Below are positions 1 to 12,000 of a stretch of 64,000 nucleotides of DNA, one piece after another. This DNA comes from Anarhynchus alexandrinus (taxonomy: Eukaryota; Chordata; Aves; Charadriiformes; Charadriidae): positions 7,206,589 through 7,270,588 of the forward strand of contig VUYV01000010.1 of NCBI GenBank assembly GCA_008711295.1. Reading direction: 5' to 3'. The first letter of the stretch is position 1, and every line of letters starts with the position of its first letter. Both the position numbers and the translations under genes were made by a program. Under the pieces are notes generated by a model. That model was not told the DNA's origin, ran no database searches, and worked only from the letters and a program-made list of their open reading frames with translations.

Positions 1-3000
1 TTGGTTGAGGACATAAATTGCTGCCAAGGGTTTCTGGAGAGCTGGAAAGACCTCACCGTTGCTTCAGGGTGGTCCCGTGGTGACCTTGTGCTGGCTCTGC
101 TGAGGCAGAGACAAGATTTTGCTATGGGAGCAGGAGCTTAGAAGCAACTTGCAGGGATGGAGAGGTGCAATATGGGCTTTTCCTCCTGTTGTTTTTCTGA
201 GGATGGAGAGGATCTGAAAGGTGTCTCTCTCTGAGGAGGATGAGCTCCTGTCTGGTACCTGTTGTTTCCACTCTGAAGTCCTGACCCCGCTTTCTGTCAT
301 ATGAAAACATGTTTAGGAACAAAGGAGGTTAGCTGAGAAGCGTGAAAATCAAACAGACTGAAACACAGGCGAGAAATCCTGGCTCCGACTGCACACAGCT
401 TCACGTTGCATTTATTTTGCTCATGATTTAAATTCAAAGTCTAACAACCAGCCTGGCAGGAGGTCAGACTCCCTTACAGGGCAGCACCATCCCTCTCGGC
501 GGATGAGGGAGGGCTTTCGTATTACCACAAAATTGGGCAGTCAAATGTAACAAAATCCACTTGCAAATTCTGCATTTCTGGCCTGAGATCCCCTTCACCC
601 AGCGTGGCCGGAGCTGGGCAGTAGTTGTCACCACTGCAACGACCTCCATCAGCTAACATCATCAGGGCTTCTTCGTTTGCTTGATAGAATTGATATTGCT
701 TGATATAATTGTAAAAACGAGTGCACCGATGCAGAACATAGCCACCACACCCCCAGCTTTGCAATTAAACTTCCCATTCCACGCTAATTTCCACTGACAG
801 TGTTGGAGGCAGAGGATGTCTCAAGTCCCTGGGGTGGGTCTCTTTTTCCCTCATTGCTCACTTGGCTGTCAAGAACCTCAGGAGCTTGTAGGGAAGTAGA
901 AGGGCAGAAGAGGCAAAGGCAAGAATAAAGTCATAAAATACAGTCTCTCACAGCCTGGATTTCTGGTCCATTTGCTCTCCGTGGACAGCAGATTCATGAT
1001 CCTCCTGGATGCTCTACAGGAGCATGTCCATGAGCATCTCGTAGTCTTGCTTGCCCCCTGGAGCAGGGAAAGCAGACATTCTGGGGTTAATTAGAGATAC
1101 TCTGGTTGGTGCCTTTGTGGCTGTTCATCTCGATGAACCTTTCCTACAGCAACAGCTTCAGGCTTTTCAAAACCACTGATGGAGCAATTCCTTTCCACCG
1201 CTCCCATCTCTAGTACCAGGTGAGGTTCTCCAGCCTTCCTGAGGGCCACTACAAAGCCAGGGAGCTCCCTAGAACCTTCCAGGCACTACAGCATTATCTG
1301 ACGTCCCCAGTCTGGGTCTCTGCTGGGAGGGGAGCAGGTGGGGGGCTCCCCTTGCCCAGGCCAATCTCACTCTGCCGTCCCCAGCCCCGTCACCCCGCTG
1401 GCTGCTCTGGCTGACGGGAGGGCTGACACGGACACCGCACGTCCGCCCCTCCACAACCCATTCCCATCACCGATGACCTCCCTGGGGACAAAGCGTGAAC
1501 ATGAGCCCTTTTAGCTGCCGTGTTTGTATACACAGGCCTGCTGCTGACACAGATCTCTTAATCCCCCCGCCTGTGTCCCACAGACCGTGCTTGTACAGCG
1601 GTGGCCATGGCTGGGTGCTGGCACTGCACTTTACTGAAGCCCTTTTACCTCTGACTCGCTGATCAGCTGCTGACGGGGTGTTATCGGGGGGCTGCGGCAG
1701 GCTTGGTGGCAGTGCCGGGCTAAGGACACTGTCCCCAGCTTGGCTTGGTGGCACCAGGACAGGCTGGTGGGGAGGGAGTACCAGCATGTGCTGCACTATG
1801 TTTTGGCATTGCTTTGCTTCCAGTTTATCATCTCTCCCAGCTCGGAGGTGGAGGTGGCTCAGCTCACGATTCGGCAGGCTGATGTTTCCTTTGCACTAGC
1901 AAAATATTTGGGAAAGCAAACACAAAGCTGGGGAGGCTGGGTGGGAGTTACAGCCAGAGAGCCTGGCTCGCTGCAGGGCACAAGTGGAGAGGAGAGGATG
2001 CTCAGAGCAGTCTGGAGCCGTGGTCCTCCCTGTACCCTGGGTGCTGGGTGTATGGGAGAGCGGTGCTGGGCGGTGGAGGAGTGTCTGTGCAGGATGGAGC
2101 TCTCCCCAAAAGACAGTGTGGGGAGGAAAGCCAGGAAAACCAGCCCAGCATGGAAACATCCCTGCGACGGGAGCAGGGATGGGAGCAGAAACGCACGCAG
2201 TGGAGGAAGACCCTCGTGGCACGGGGAGCGCGACAGCCCTGCACAGCACATCCCCGCAGTTAAAGGGGGTCATTTAGTCATGCCCGGGGGTCAGGCAGAG
2301 CCAGGCATGGAGCTGCCCTCGCTTCAGCCACTTTGTTCACGTGCACGATTCAGCTCTTGGTCACAGAGAGACGTGCTGTCCCCTCCTGGGTGTCCTTTGC
2401 CATCGGCGGTGTGATGGCCGGAGCTCGGGGAAGGCAGCCAGGCTGGGCTGGGCAGGGAGCGGGTGTGCGGAGACCCTCTGCTGCAGGTGATGGGAGGAGA
2501 GCCGGCCGGGCAGCTCAGCTCCACCATTCAGGACTGGCTCTTGATGGGGTTCCTGCACAGTTCCTCCTCCTCTGGTAGCCCTGTGATGCCCCTCGGAGCC
2601 CGCGCTGCTGGGTGCTTGTGCCTGGCGCCGGAGTCAATGTGGCTGCAAAAGTGGGAAGGAAAGCATCGTGGCAGGATGCCCGGTGCCCTCAAAAGTTAGG
2701 GACAGAAGTCTGAACTCTTACACAAAAAATAACAAGAAGCTTTTAACTTTTCTTCTCACTGCTTCTCAGCTCCCTAGCTGTCTGAGGAGAGGAGCACCTA
2801 TAGGATCCATACGTATCGATGCAGCGCACAGATCCCAGCATGCTGCCAGCCAGAGAAACACCCGGCCGCATTGTAATTGTGCTGTGGGTCAGGCTAGGAT
2901 TTGAATGGCAAAGCCCAGGGCTTTGCTTTGATTGCAGAGGGGTAAAACAGTATTTAAATAACTGCTGGCCACTGAAAGGAGCGGGAGTCCCATGGGAAAA

Positions 3001-6000
3001 GAGAATTTGCGGCCATGCATGGCTGATGGTTTTATCATGAACATACAACCTGCAAAGGGAGCGAACGAAGCTGCTGGGAGCCGCCTCTGATTTAGTATTT
3101 CATAGCTTTGGTGGTTGACTCTGAGCCTTTTGGCTGTTAATTATCCTTAGGTGCTTAGAGGAAAATATCCCAGCGATTCCACCCGTAAATCTTATGGATT
3201 CTCACCTTGAGTCCTTGGGAGCTTTTAGGGCACCTGCACAAGCTGCCACCGCTTGAATTAATTGAGCTCTGCGGAGCAGCTGCTGGCTGGTGCCTCCCTG
3301 CACATTAGGCACAAGGCAGAAAGATGTATGTCCCCGGCCAGCTCTGGCGCGAGGTGCTGATGGCAGAGACACGCCGACTCCCGGGACTCGCAGCACATTG
3401 CCAGCACGCTTCGTTTCTGCGTGGGAATGGCACATCCCCGGCTGGGCTGAGCCAGGAGCCTCCAGGGCTGCTGTGGGCAGTCAGGACCTGGGAGGGATGC
3501 AGGACATCGCGTCTGAAGCATGGAGAGCTTAGGGCCTTTTGAAGAAGGATGTCAGAGCATTTATATCTCATTTCTCTTTGTAGAAGTGTCTGAAATAATT
3601 TTGCTGAAATTTCTGATGGCAGAGGGGTGGCACAGGGGGTAGACATCCATCGATGAAAATATCAGCCTCGGTGGTTAACTTATGCCATGTTTTCACAAGC
3701 ACCTGGAAAATGAAATGACTTAGGGGACATGTTAAGCAACCTCAGGCCAATATATCTACAGCAAAATATACAAGGTGGGAAATTCTGGTCTAGAGGAGGT
3801 ATTGCTTTCTGCAGCCAATGTCATCAATAACTAGGAAATGGGGGTGTTTTCAGAATTTTTCTAGAGCAGTAAAGGTTATTTATTGGCTTTGGGAGAGTCC
3901 TACACGAACCGTGGCTTTTGGATGAAAAACTTGTGATGATAAAAGCCGTTATGTATCATTAGACATTCCCCCCCCCAATCCATGTATTAAAAACATGCAA
4001 AAAAGGGCATAGCACACTTCAGATTTTTAATTGTGGGATATTTAATCTCATTTAAGTCTAACTTCTCAATTCCAGGAAAATCCATGCGGTGCACTCTCGA
4101 CACAAACACGTTTGCCGCACCACTTCCCAGTGGGCAGAAGATGGGTGGAAGCAGCGAGGGGCCAGCGGCTCCGCAGAGCTGACGGGAGCCGATTTCTACC
4201 CCACGCGTGGCGTGAGTGCCCTGAGCAGCACGGTGCCTTTGGCTGGGCTGCACCACCAAACCGCCGAGCCCCTGGGCCGTGGAGTCCTGCTAAGTGAAAA
4301 CACTTTTTAATGGGGATGTAATGGAAGTCGTTAGTGTCTGCTGTTTTATTACGCAGGTTGAAAATTACTTATTGGCGTGAATGCATTCACTCTTCACGCT
4401 GATCGTTCATATGCTTTGCTAGAAGGGTTCAGGCGCATTTATCTCAGAGCCGGGGAATATCTTTCACCTTTCTGGATCACACAGCTGCAGATAGAAAAAG
4501 CCTACGGGACTGTCTGTGAGCACTCGGTATGTTCTCATCCTGTTGCCCCGGCAGGAGAAGCGGAGAGTTCGCTGCTCTGGCTGCGTGTGGTGCTTTCGTG
4601 TATGGTCCCTCTCCCCAGAGCAGGGGCACGAGCTCTGGGGTTAAAAACCCTGAGCAAGGAGAGGTGAAAAGCTGCTTTAAGGAAGGAGATGTTGCAGGAA
4701 GTCTTTCCGGCAGAAACCTGCAGGAGTGGGAGCTCTCTTCTGGTTCTGAGCGAAAGTGGGTTGAAATGCTGGTATTGGACTAGTAGAATAAAAGCTTGGG
4801 GGTGTTATTTTAAAAACACTCGAGTCCTTTGCGATGGCCACAATGTGCCACTAATAGGTGTCTTCTGGGGCTGGGAGGCACCTGCCATGGCAGGGTGACA
4901 GGGGCGTGCTGGCAGGGAAACCGTCAGGTTTTCTGAAATTGAAAATGCCCAGTTCGATCTTAGAGTTGTAACCGGTGCCTTGGAGACCTGGGAAGGGTTG
5001 TGCACCAGCGTGCCACCCTCTGACGTTTCTCTTCTAGGTGCCCTTTGAAAAGTATCCCCCCCCGTGAATGCCAGGGGCAGCCCTGCAATTTGGTGGGTCA
5101 CGCTGCCTTTGCAAGTCCCTGGGGAGCAGGACGATGACACCCCTCTGGGGCAGGAAAATTTGCCCAACCTTGAGTGCGTCGTCCCTGACAGCGTTGCTGC
5201 TTGGCAGAATTCATGGAGCAGTGACGACTACGTAAATAAGCCAAAGCATATGACTCAGGATAGGAAGTTTGGGTTTTTCTTGGCAAAATCCCCTTTCTCT
5301 TGCAAAGTGTTAAAAATGCCTGAGCCTTAATATTCTGCCATCTACGTGTAAAGCTTGGGCTTGCATCTACTCACCTCACCAGGGAACAGCGTGACTGGCA
5401 CTGGCTGGCAGTGAGCAAGCTGGTCCAGAGGTGCTGGGGAACGAGAAGATTCCCTTTGGAAGAGCGCCTCTGGTCCGAGCTGACCACAAGGTCAGCACAG
5501 ACCCCGGATGCAGGGAAAAGGATTGTGACCACGAGTGTGCAGCAGCCACTGATGGCCATTCGGTTCTTGGGACCGCTGGAGCAAAAGTAAAACTTCGGGA
5601 AACACAAGTGACGGTGATCCCCTGTCCCCAGCATCTGTCCCCAGTCCCACTGCAACTTGCTGGTGTAGCTGCTGTCATTTTAAGACCTGAATTGTCTAGC
5701 CGGGCTCAGCTCTGGTTTTCATGTTGCTGCTGGAGGGAATGACGGTGGAAAAGATGTTACTTTTTTTTTTTTTCCCTTTTTTAATGTTAGTTATTTACAA
5801 ACACAACTCGCTCAGGAGAAAAATACTCCACATTTGACCACATGTACCCTGAGGGTATTGATACCTCCTCAAATGCCAGTCAGTTCAGAAACTGTTATCA
5901 TAAAGGTGTTTGTACATTAGCTAAAAGGTGAAATGTATGAGTAGCTCCGTGTATACCATCAGCCACCCCGCTGGCTCGGTAGTGTCCTGCCCTGGGCTTT

Positions 6001-8297
6001 ACGGGGACCAGGGGGGAAATGAGTTGGGCTGAAGGGGAACAACTCACACTGCTCCACTGATGGTGCACATAGCACGGTGCTTGCATGAACAGAGACAAAA
6101 TTAGGCAAGTGGAACCTGAGAAAGGGTTACAAACAGGATGGTGGTGCTAAGGGGTGTATCAGTCACCTCGGCTGCGTTGTGCTTCCCCCCACACACACCG
6201 CTCACTCCAGGCTACTGAATTAAAGCTGTTCAGGACCCCAGGTGAGGTCACCAGCCGGGCAGAAATGAAACAGGACATTCAGGGCCAGGAGAGACCCAAA
6301 GGTGCTCAAAGAGGTTAACGGCCACCATCAAAGCGTCCTTAAACCTCCAGGCCAGCGTCAAAGCAGCCAGGCATCTGCGATAAATACGCAAGCCATGCTT
6401 TAGTCAGGGAGAAATAAATCAGCTGTTGTACATGGAGGAAGGGAGGTGGGGAGCTCCTGCCCAAATCACTGCTGGGTGGATGCGGATGACAGCAGAGGAG
6501 TTTCCCTGGACACTGCTTCCTCAGAGCCTGTGCCGGCTGTCACGGGGCTGGGAGGCAGCACCCAGAGCTGCTCGGTGTGGCCAGGGCAGGCACGGGGACA
6601 CATCTGGGGTGAAGCAGGCTTGGGGATGGATGGTTAAGTGCTTTCATGGAATTTGGGGAAAGCAGAGCTGGATTACTTCCCGGTGAATTGTGCCGCTGAA
6701 ATGAGGCAACTTCTTGGCTGCTTCTCAGCAAGACCCTGGAGCTGAGGAGCAGAATATCCCAGTGCCGCAGATGCTGGGCAGAGCAGGGGAAGATGGGTCC
6801 GGCAGAGGTGAGGACACAGACGGAGGAGTGGGGTGCGTGGAGGTTGCTAGACGTGGCCGGTGTGTTTACGCCAGCTGGACGTGGTTCACGCTGAGCTCCC
6901 CTTCACATGACGGATGGGTGTTTGAGAGCTGACCAGCCAAGGCGGTCTGTCCCTGTGGCTGATGCAGAAAAGTTGCACGGACACTTCCCTTTCTCCCCCC
7001 TCGGCCACACATTTATATTCTAATATTTAAAACTCTGCCAAGGTCTGGCCTGACTGGCCACTGAGCGAGCGTGGAGGGTGAGACTCGCCCAGCTCCCTCT
7101 TGACTGGCAGCTCCGGAGCCAGTTTGGCACTCAGCCACCGCGGGCTCCTTCCCGCTCACGTGGCAGGCAGAGCAGTGTCCCGAAGGGACCGAGCGGCAGG
7201 AACGCTGTGACCCGGCTGGGGGACGGGACAGGGACCCCGCTGGGCTTCACATCCCTGGCTGCTGCCACCTCCCTCAACCAGCGATGGGCTGCATTCCCCA
7301 CCCAAGGACCCTCTCCTACAGAGGGTAAAGGTGCGAGCCTGGCTGGCAGGGATGGTGGCCCGAACTGATGGGAGCTGTGTGGCCCCCGAGCCGTGCTTGC
7401 CAGGAGCACAGTGACCCCCCGGCAAATAGGGGACTGGGCTATAGAGAGTGTGGGACACAGCTTGTGTTATTGCAACTCAGGTATCAGAGCATCCCCTCCA
7501 GACATTCAGCCAGGCCAGCGGCTGGCTCTCCTGGAGTTATAGATAAACTTCATTTTGGAATTTTACCAGCCAGGTTCTTAAATGTATTTGGGATGTGGCA
7601 CACGCTGGCAATTCCCAAGGCTGTGGCACACGAGGGTGCTCTCTGAGCCGAGAGGCTGGGTACCAAGGGATGCAGCTGAGATAGTCTCAGTGGAGCATCC
7701 CTGACAGCCTGAGACTCCCTCTGCAGCTCCACCAGGCCCTCGACACTGTTGCCCTTCCAAATGGAGTGCTGAGCTCACGTTTGTCTCTTTCCTTCTAACA
7801 GCTCCGCTGTGAAATCAGCTTTTGATCCTTCTCCATGCACCATCAGCTGGGAGCTGCGTCTTCAGTGCCTTGTCACAGTGCCGGGTCTCCTGTGGGGTTT
7901 GCACTGATGTCTCACCGGGGCTACAGGACACACCGGGGCTTCCGGATGAACCTTTCTGGGGAGAAGTGGGGCGGCGTGCTTGCTGCTCCGGAGAAAAGAC
8001 CAGGAGAGGCTGCAATAAAAAAGGCACTGATGAAGGGCCACTGGGAATTAGAGAAGTCGTGCTAAATGATATCGGCAGTGCAAGTTGCCTTTTAAATGTG
8101 TATAATTTGTGTGTGCCTATACAGCGGGTTTGGACTCTCTGCCTCGCTGGCCGAAAGAATTAGGGGACAAATACTGGGGGCGTTAGTGATGATGATGAAA
8201 GAGCGACGTCCCATCAGCTGGAGATCAATCAAATATTTAAACCTCCTCAAATGAAGGTCCGTGGGGCTCGTCGGGCTCAGGAGAGAGGAGGGGGTTT
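1..8297. other. Upstream non-coding flank
   Basis: I find no exon with recognisable protein similarity on either strand. The open frames here are short, overlap in several frames and show no splice-compatible series. Homopolymer runs are present (C run near 3969, C run near 5060, T run 5760-5774). HAND1, which lies upstream of LARP1 in mammals, is not visible. Distal enhancers of LARP1 or of the upstream neighbour could be here, but the sequence alone does not show them. Confidence 0.6.
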
Positions 8298-8344
8298 CCC
8301 CGGGACAGGGTTATTTCCCCGGGACAGGGTTATTTCCCTGGGAC
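8298..8344. repeat. Short tandem repeat, 19-base unit, about 2.5 copies
   Basis: The unit ccccgggacagggttattt occurs at 8298-8316 and 8317-8335, followed by a partial third copy to about 8344 with one change. It lies just upstream of the LARP1 CpG-rich promoter. No function is evident. Confidence 0.85.
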
Positions 8345-8411
8345 ACGCACCCAGTCCCTTCCTGCACCTTCCACTGGAGACGAAACCACCCGCAGCCGCC
8401 CGCTCCGTTAT

Positions 8412-8640
8412 CCCGGGGCGCGGGTACCCGGGAGCATCCTCATCCCTCGGCTCCGGGTTGAAGCGGTTCACACCCCCAACCCTCCGCACTCGCCGGCTCG
8501 GGGGCACCGGGGCTCCCCGGTGCCCTCCGCACCGGGGAGCCCCGGTGCCCCCGAGCCGGCGAGTGCGGAGGGTTGGGGGTGTGAACCGCTTCAACCCGGA
8601 GCCGAGGGATGAGGATGCTCCCGGGTACCCGCGCCCCGGG
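8412..8640. repeat. Perfect inverted repeat, 111-base arms, 7-base loop
   Basis: Bases 8412-8522 are the exact reverse complement of 8530-8640, separated by the 7 bases 8523-8529. The right arm ends at the single N at 8641. The ten bases ccctccgcac occur both inside the left arm (8480-8489) and across the loop (8523-8532), a microhomology that could have primed a fold-back. The perfect identity and the adjoining N suggest an assembly or library fold-back artefact, although a true recent palindrome is possible. Confidence 0.97.
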
Positions 8641-8722
8641 NAGTCGCGTGGTCCCCGCGCGTCTCCATATTGCGGCGGCGGCGGGGCTCGGGGAGTTCCC
8701 CCGGCGGGGCGGGGGCGCGCAG

Positions 8723-9077
8723 ATGGCGACGCAGGTGGAGGCGCTGCTGCCCGGCGCCCCTCCGCTGCTGCCCGCCGAGGAGCGCGCCCTGGTGCTGAAG
8801 CCGCCGCAGGACGGCGGCCGGGAGAAGGGCGAACCCCCCATGGGCCCCGACGGCGGCCCGGCGGCGCCGCGGCCGCCCAGCGCGAAGCAGCAGAAGGAGG
8901 AGAGCAACAACCAGGAGAAGGAGAGCCTGCTGAGGGCGGGCGGCGAGGCGGAGGACGGCGGCGAGGCGGGCGGAGCGGGGCGCCGGGAGTTCATCGAGGC
9001 CCCGCCGCCCAAGGTGAACCCCTGGACGAAGAACGCCCCCGCCGCCGCGCCGGCGGTGAACGGGCAGTCGCCTCCCG
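8723..9077 (+). CDS. LARP1: LARP1 coding exon 1
   Basis: This exon encodes residues 1-118 plus one base of codon 119 (phase 1 donor, CCCG|GTGGGT). It begins [11 protein letters not shown] and ends with the conserved run [13 protein letters not shown] and VNGQSPP. The ATG has G at +4 but C at -3, so its context is moderate. An in-frame ATG upstream at 8609 sits inside the inverted repeat and reads through the N at 8641; I prefer 8723 because it matches the mammalian N-terminus. Intron 1 follows and is 29959 bases long. Confidence 0.95.
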
Positions 9078-12000
9078 GTGGGTGCCCGGGGCCTGAGGGC
9101 GGGGGGGAAGGTTGGAGCGGGGTTGGCGGGGGGAAAAAGTGAGGGGGGGGGAGGTTGGTTGCGCCGCCGACCGCGCCCCGGCCGGCCGCGCCATGCGGCA
9201 CGGNNNNNNNNNNNNNNNNNNNNNNNNNNNNNNNNNNNNNNNNNNNNNNNNNNNNNNNNNNNNNNNNNNNNNNNNNNNNNNNNNNNNNNNNNNNNNNNNN
9301 NNNNNNNNNNNNNNNNNNNNNNNNNNNNNNNNNNGGCGCGGCCCCGCTCCTTTCCACCCCCCCTCCCGCTCCCAGCATTCCGCCGCAGCCCAGCGAAGGC
9401 AACGTGGTCGCTTTCCACGGGCACCGTCGCCAGCCTGCGGCTTCCCCTGGGGAGGGCAGCGCAGCGCGGCCCGGCCACCGCCGCTCCACCGCCCCCCACC
9501 ACCCCGGGAGTGTCGGGGACACACGCACACACACGGGGCCTTCCCCGGCCCGCGGCCTGGCGCTGCCCACGTGTGCGGCGGCGGCTCCCCGGGCGCGCAG
9601 GCCGCGCCGCCTTTCTCTGCCGACTCATGGCGGCGGGGCCGGGGGCTGCGGTGGCGAATGGAGGCTGTCAGCAGCGGGGCCTGCACGGCTTCGGAGGGAG
9701 TGGGTGGGTGTCCCCCTCAAAAGGGTGTCGCCACGGGGGGAGGAGAGGGGCAGCGTGCGGCGGTAGCGACGCTGTCCTAAATCGCGTTTGTAACCCGCCG
9801 CTGTCGTCAGCAAAGGCTGAAAATGCAGAACACCATTTCCTCGGACGTTGGGATGGGCGCTGCTTTGACCAGGAGGGCATCGCTTGCACCTGCTTCGGGT
9901 GAATCGGTGCAAACAGGAAAACGCAGAAGTTTTCACGAAGCGTCTTGTTTGGGAAAGACTCTTGGATTTTTCCGGCCTGCCTCTGTTAACTCCAAAATTG
10001 CCCTGCCAGATATGACATCAGGTTCCCTGTTACTGTACGTGGTAGTGTTTTGCAAGAACTGTTACTGCCTGGCGTGATGATTCATCAGAGGTATTGATCT
10101 TTGCAAGATGGACAGCTCTGCAATTTCCACCTGGAAAGCTGTCATCTTAATGGGGAGTATAGAGGAGAAGTTAATAGTGCTAGGTAAAAGTCTGTGTTCC
10201 GATTGTTTGGTGGTCTGTCATTGTATGCACCAACATAAGCAAAGCTTAACGAAATCCAGGACAGCGTTGCTGTCTGCATTTGCCTCTTGTGGTATGATGT
10301 AAAACTGGTCACATCGCTCCTTTGTGTGAAAGCTGCACTCCATCGCACTGCCTTCTCGGGTAACAGTCCCTAGAAATAACCCAAAAGATGCAAAACCACA
10401 AGATTGAACATTCCTGTTTGAGGCTTGCATCTCAGGCACCTCCAGATTCGTTACCAGGCCGGTTGCAAAGGTGGGTGACTTGTCAGCATGAGCTGGGATG
10501 AGGCAGTCCACCCCACACAAGGAGGGCGCCCTTGCGACTCCCGAGATGTTTTTTTTGAGGGAGAGAGCATGTCAGTAGCATGTCCACCCTATGGTCTGAT
10601 AGGGGAGTAATGCTGCAACACTCAGAATTTTCTTGGGCCCAGCACAATTGTCCTGGTATTCCCAAAGGTGTTTAAATAATGGAATTGGTTAGTGGTGCGT
10701 TTGGGGACGCTTGGCAGCAGCGATCGGTTCCTGCAGTGCCCCAGACGCTGCCACTTGGCTCTCCTCTCTTGGGGCATTGTTTCTTTTGCTGCCTGTTCGT
10801 TAGCAGAAAAGAAAACGTGTAAAATAAACACGGCTGGCGAACTCCCACGAGAGGCAGGCTGGCAGCTGACCTTGCCTGGCGGCCCTTTGCCCAAGCACCT
10901 TCTTGGAGAGTTTGCAGGCTCCTGCTGCGTCTTTGCTGCTTTGGGTGGAGGATTTCTTTTGGCAGATGCTTACAAAAAACGGTCTGGAGCGTGAGTTTGG
11001 GTGAAAGACGGTGCTGGTAAGGTGAGTTGTCATGTTGCAGTGACCTCCAGGAGGATTGCCTAAGGAAAGTGACTCCTTTGGACATTTGAAGTGGATTGAG
11101 AGCTTTCAAGCTCTGGAAAGGCACCGCTGGATGTTTTTGGTTTTTCAGCAGAGCTTAGAAAACCATGGCTCACGATCCAGCAGTGTTCCCAGGGCAGTGC
11201 TTGTATGCTGGAGATACTAAATGTTTCCAGCCCTCATCCTGCCAGAGGTAGTGAGGAGACCAAGGAGCCTAGTGAGGACAGCTCTGTAAAGATAAAGGGA
11301 TCCGTCTGTGACTTGTTTTGCAGGCTTCGAAAGCCCTAATTTTTTATAACGATTATATTAATTATAGGCCCACAGAGCAGATTTAATGGACGAGACCTAC
11401 TCCTTAGGTGTTCGCCCATTCTGTAATGGTCTGTGTGCTTATATTGGTGCTATTGGTGCTTATAAAAGTAAAGGTGTTGAGCTCTGGCCCAGAGAAAACA
11501 GAGCCACCTTCAAGATCTTTGAGTTTCTGCTGTCTTTGTTGGAATATGGATAGGGAAGAGCTTAACAAATTTACCTCTGGTTGTTTTGAACTCTTTGACT
11601 TGCTGCAGCTGGGAAAGCTGAATGCATTGGGACTGAAGAACAGTGTCCTTTTTTGGTGGATTAGGATTTATCTTCAGAAGTTGGTTTCTTGCCTACCTGC
11701 TGCATCATTTTTACGCTCAAGGTTGGCAGGGAAGCCTGTAACAGGGTGTTTGAGTAAATGTTTCTGCTTTTTCAGGAAGGATGACTATTGAAGCAAAGCC
11801 TCTCCTTGCTTCTTAACCCCTCCTCCCAAAAGCTCACTGCCGTGGCAGTAAGTGGAGCAACCATTAGATTGAGTTAGACAACAGCGATACTGCTGATGCT
11901 GTAAGCGGAGGCTGCAGCTGGAGTGGCACACCAGAAGATCTTCCCTGGTGCCTTGGCAAGATGCGTGTTACGTTCCTGTGCGCGTGTGTTTCAGAGTCAG

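Larger units (their letters stand above)
8380..9640. promoter_or_regulatory. LARP1: CpG-rich promoter region of LARP1
   Basis: CpG density rises sharply from about 8380 and stays high through exon 1 into the start of intron 1, to about 9640. It is interrupted by an N at 8641 and by a 131-base gap. This is the usual form of a housekeeping vertebrate promoter; no TATA box stands out. A CCATATT element near 8665 and the ATGGCG at the start codon (8723) resemble YY1 core sites. The transcription start cannot be placed from sequence alone, because the likely 5' UTR lies beside the inverted repeat and the N. Confidence 0.75.

Noticed and set aside
1740..2414. 224-codon plus-strand open frame upstream of LARP1
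   Set aside because: Overlapping frames on both strands are also open; no protein family is recognised and no exon structure is seen.
1..8297. HAND1 or another upstream neighbour
   Set aside because: No bHLH or other recognisable coding exon was found in this flank.
8440..9628. Long minus-strand open frames over the LARP1 promoter
   Set aside because: They cross the N gap and are antisense to the CpG-rich first exon; GC-rich sequence leaves several frames open.
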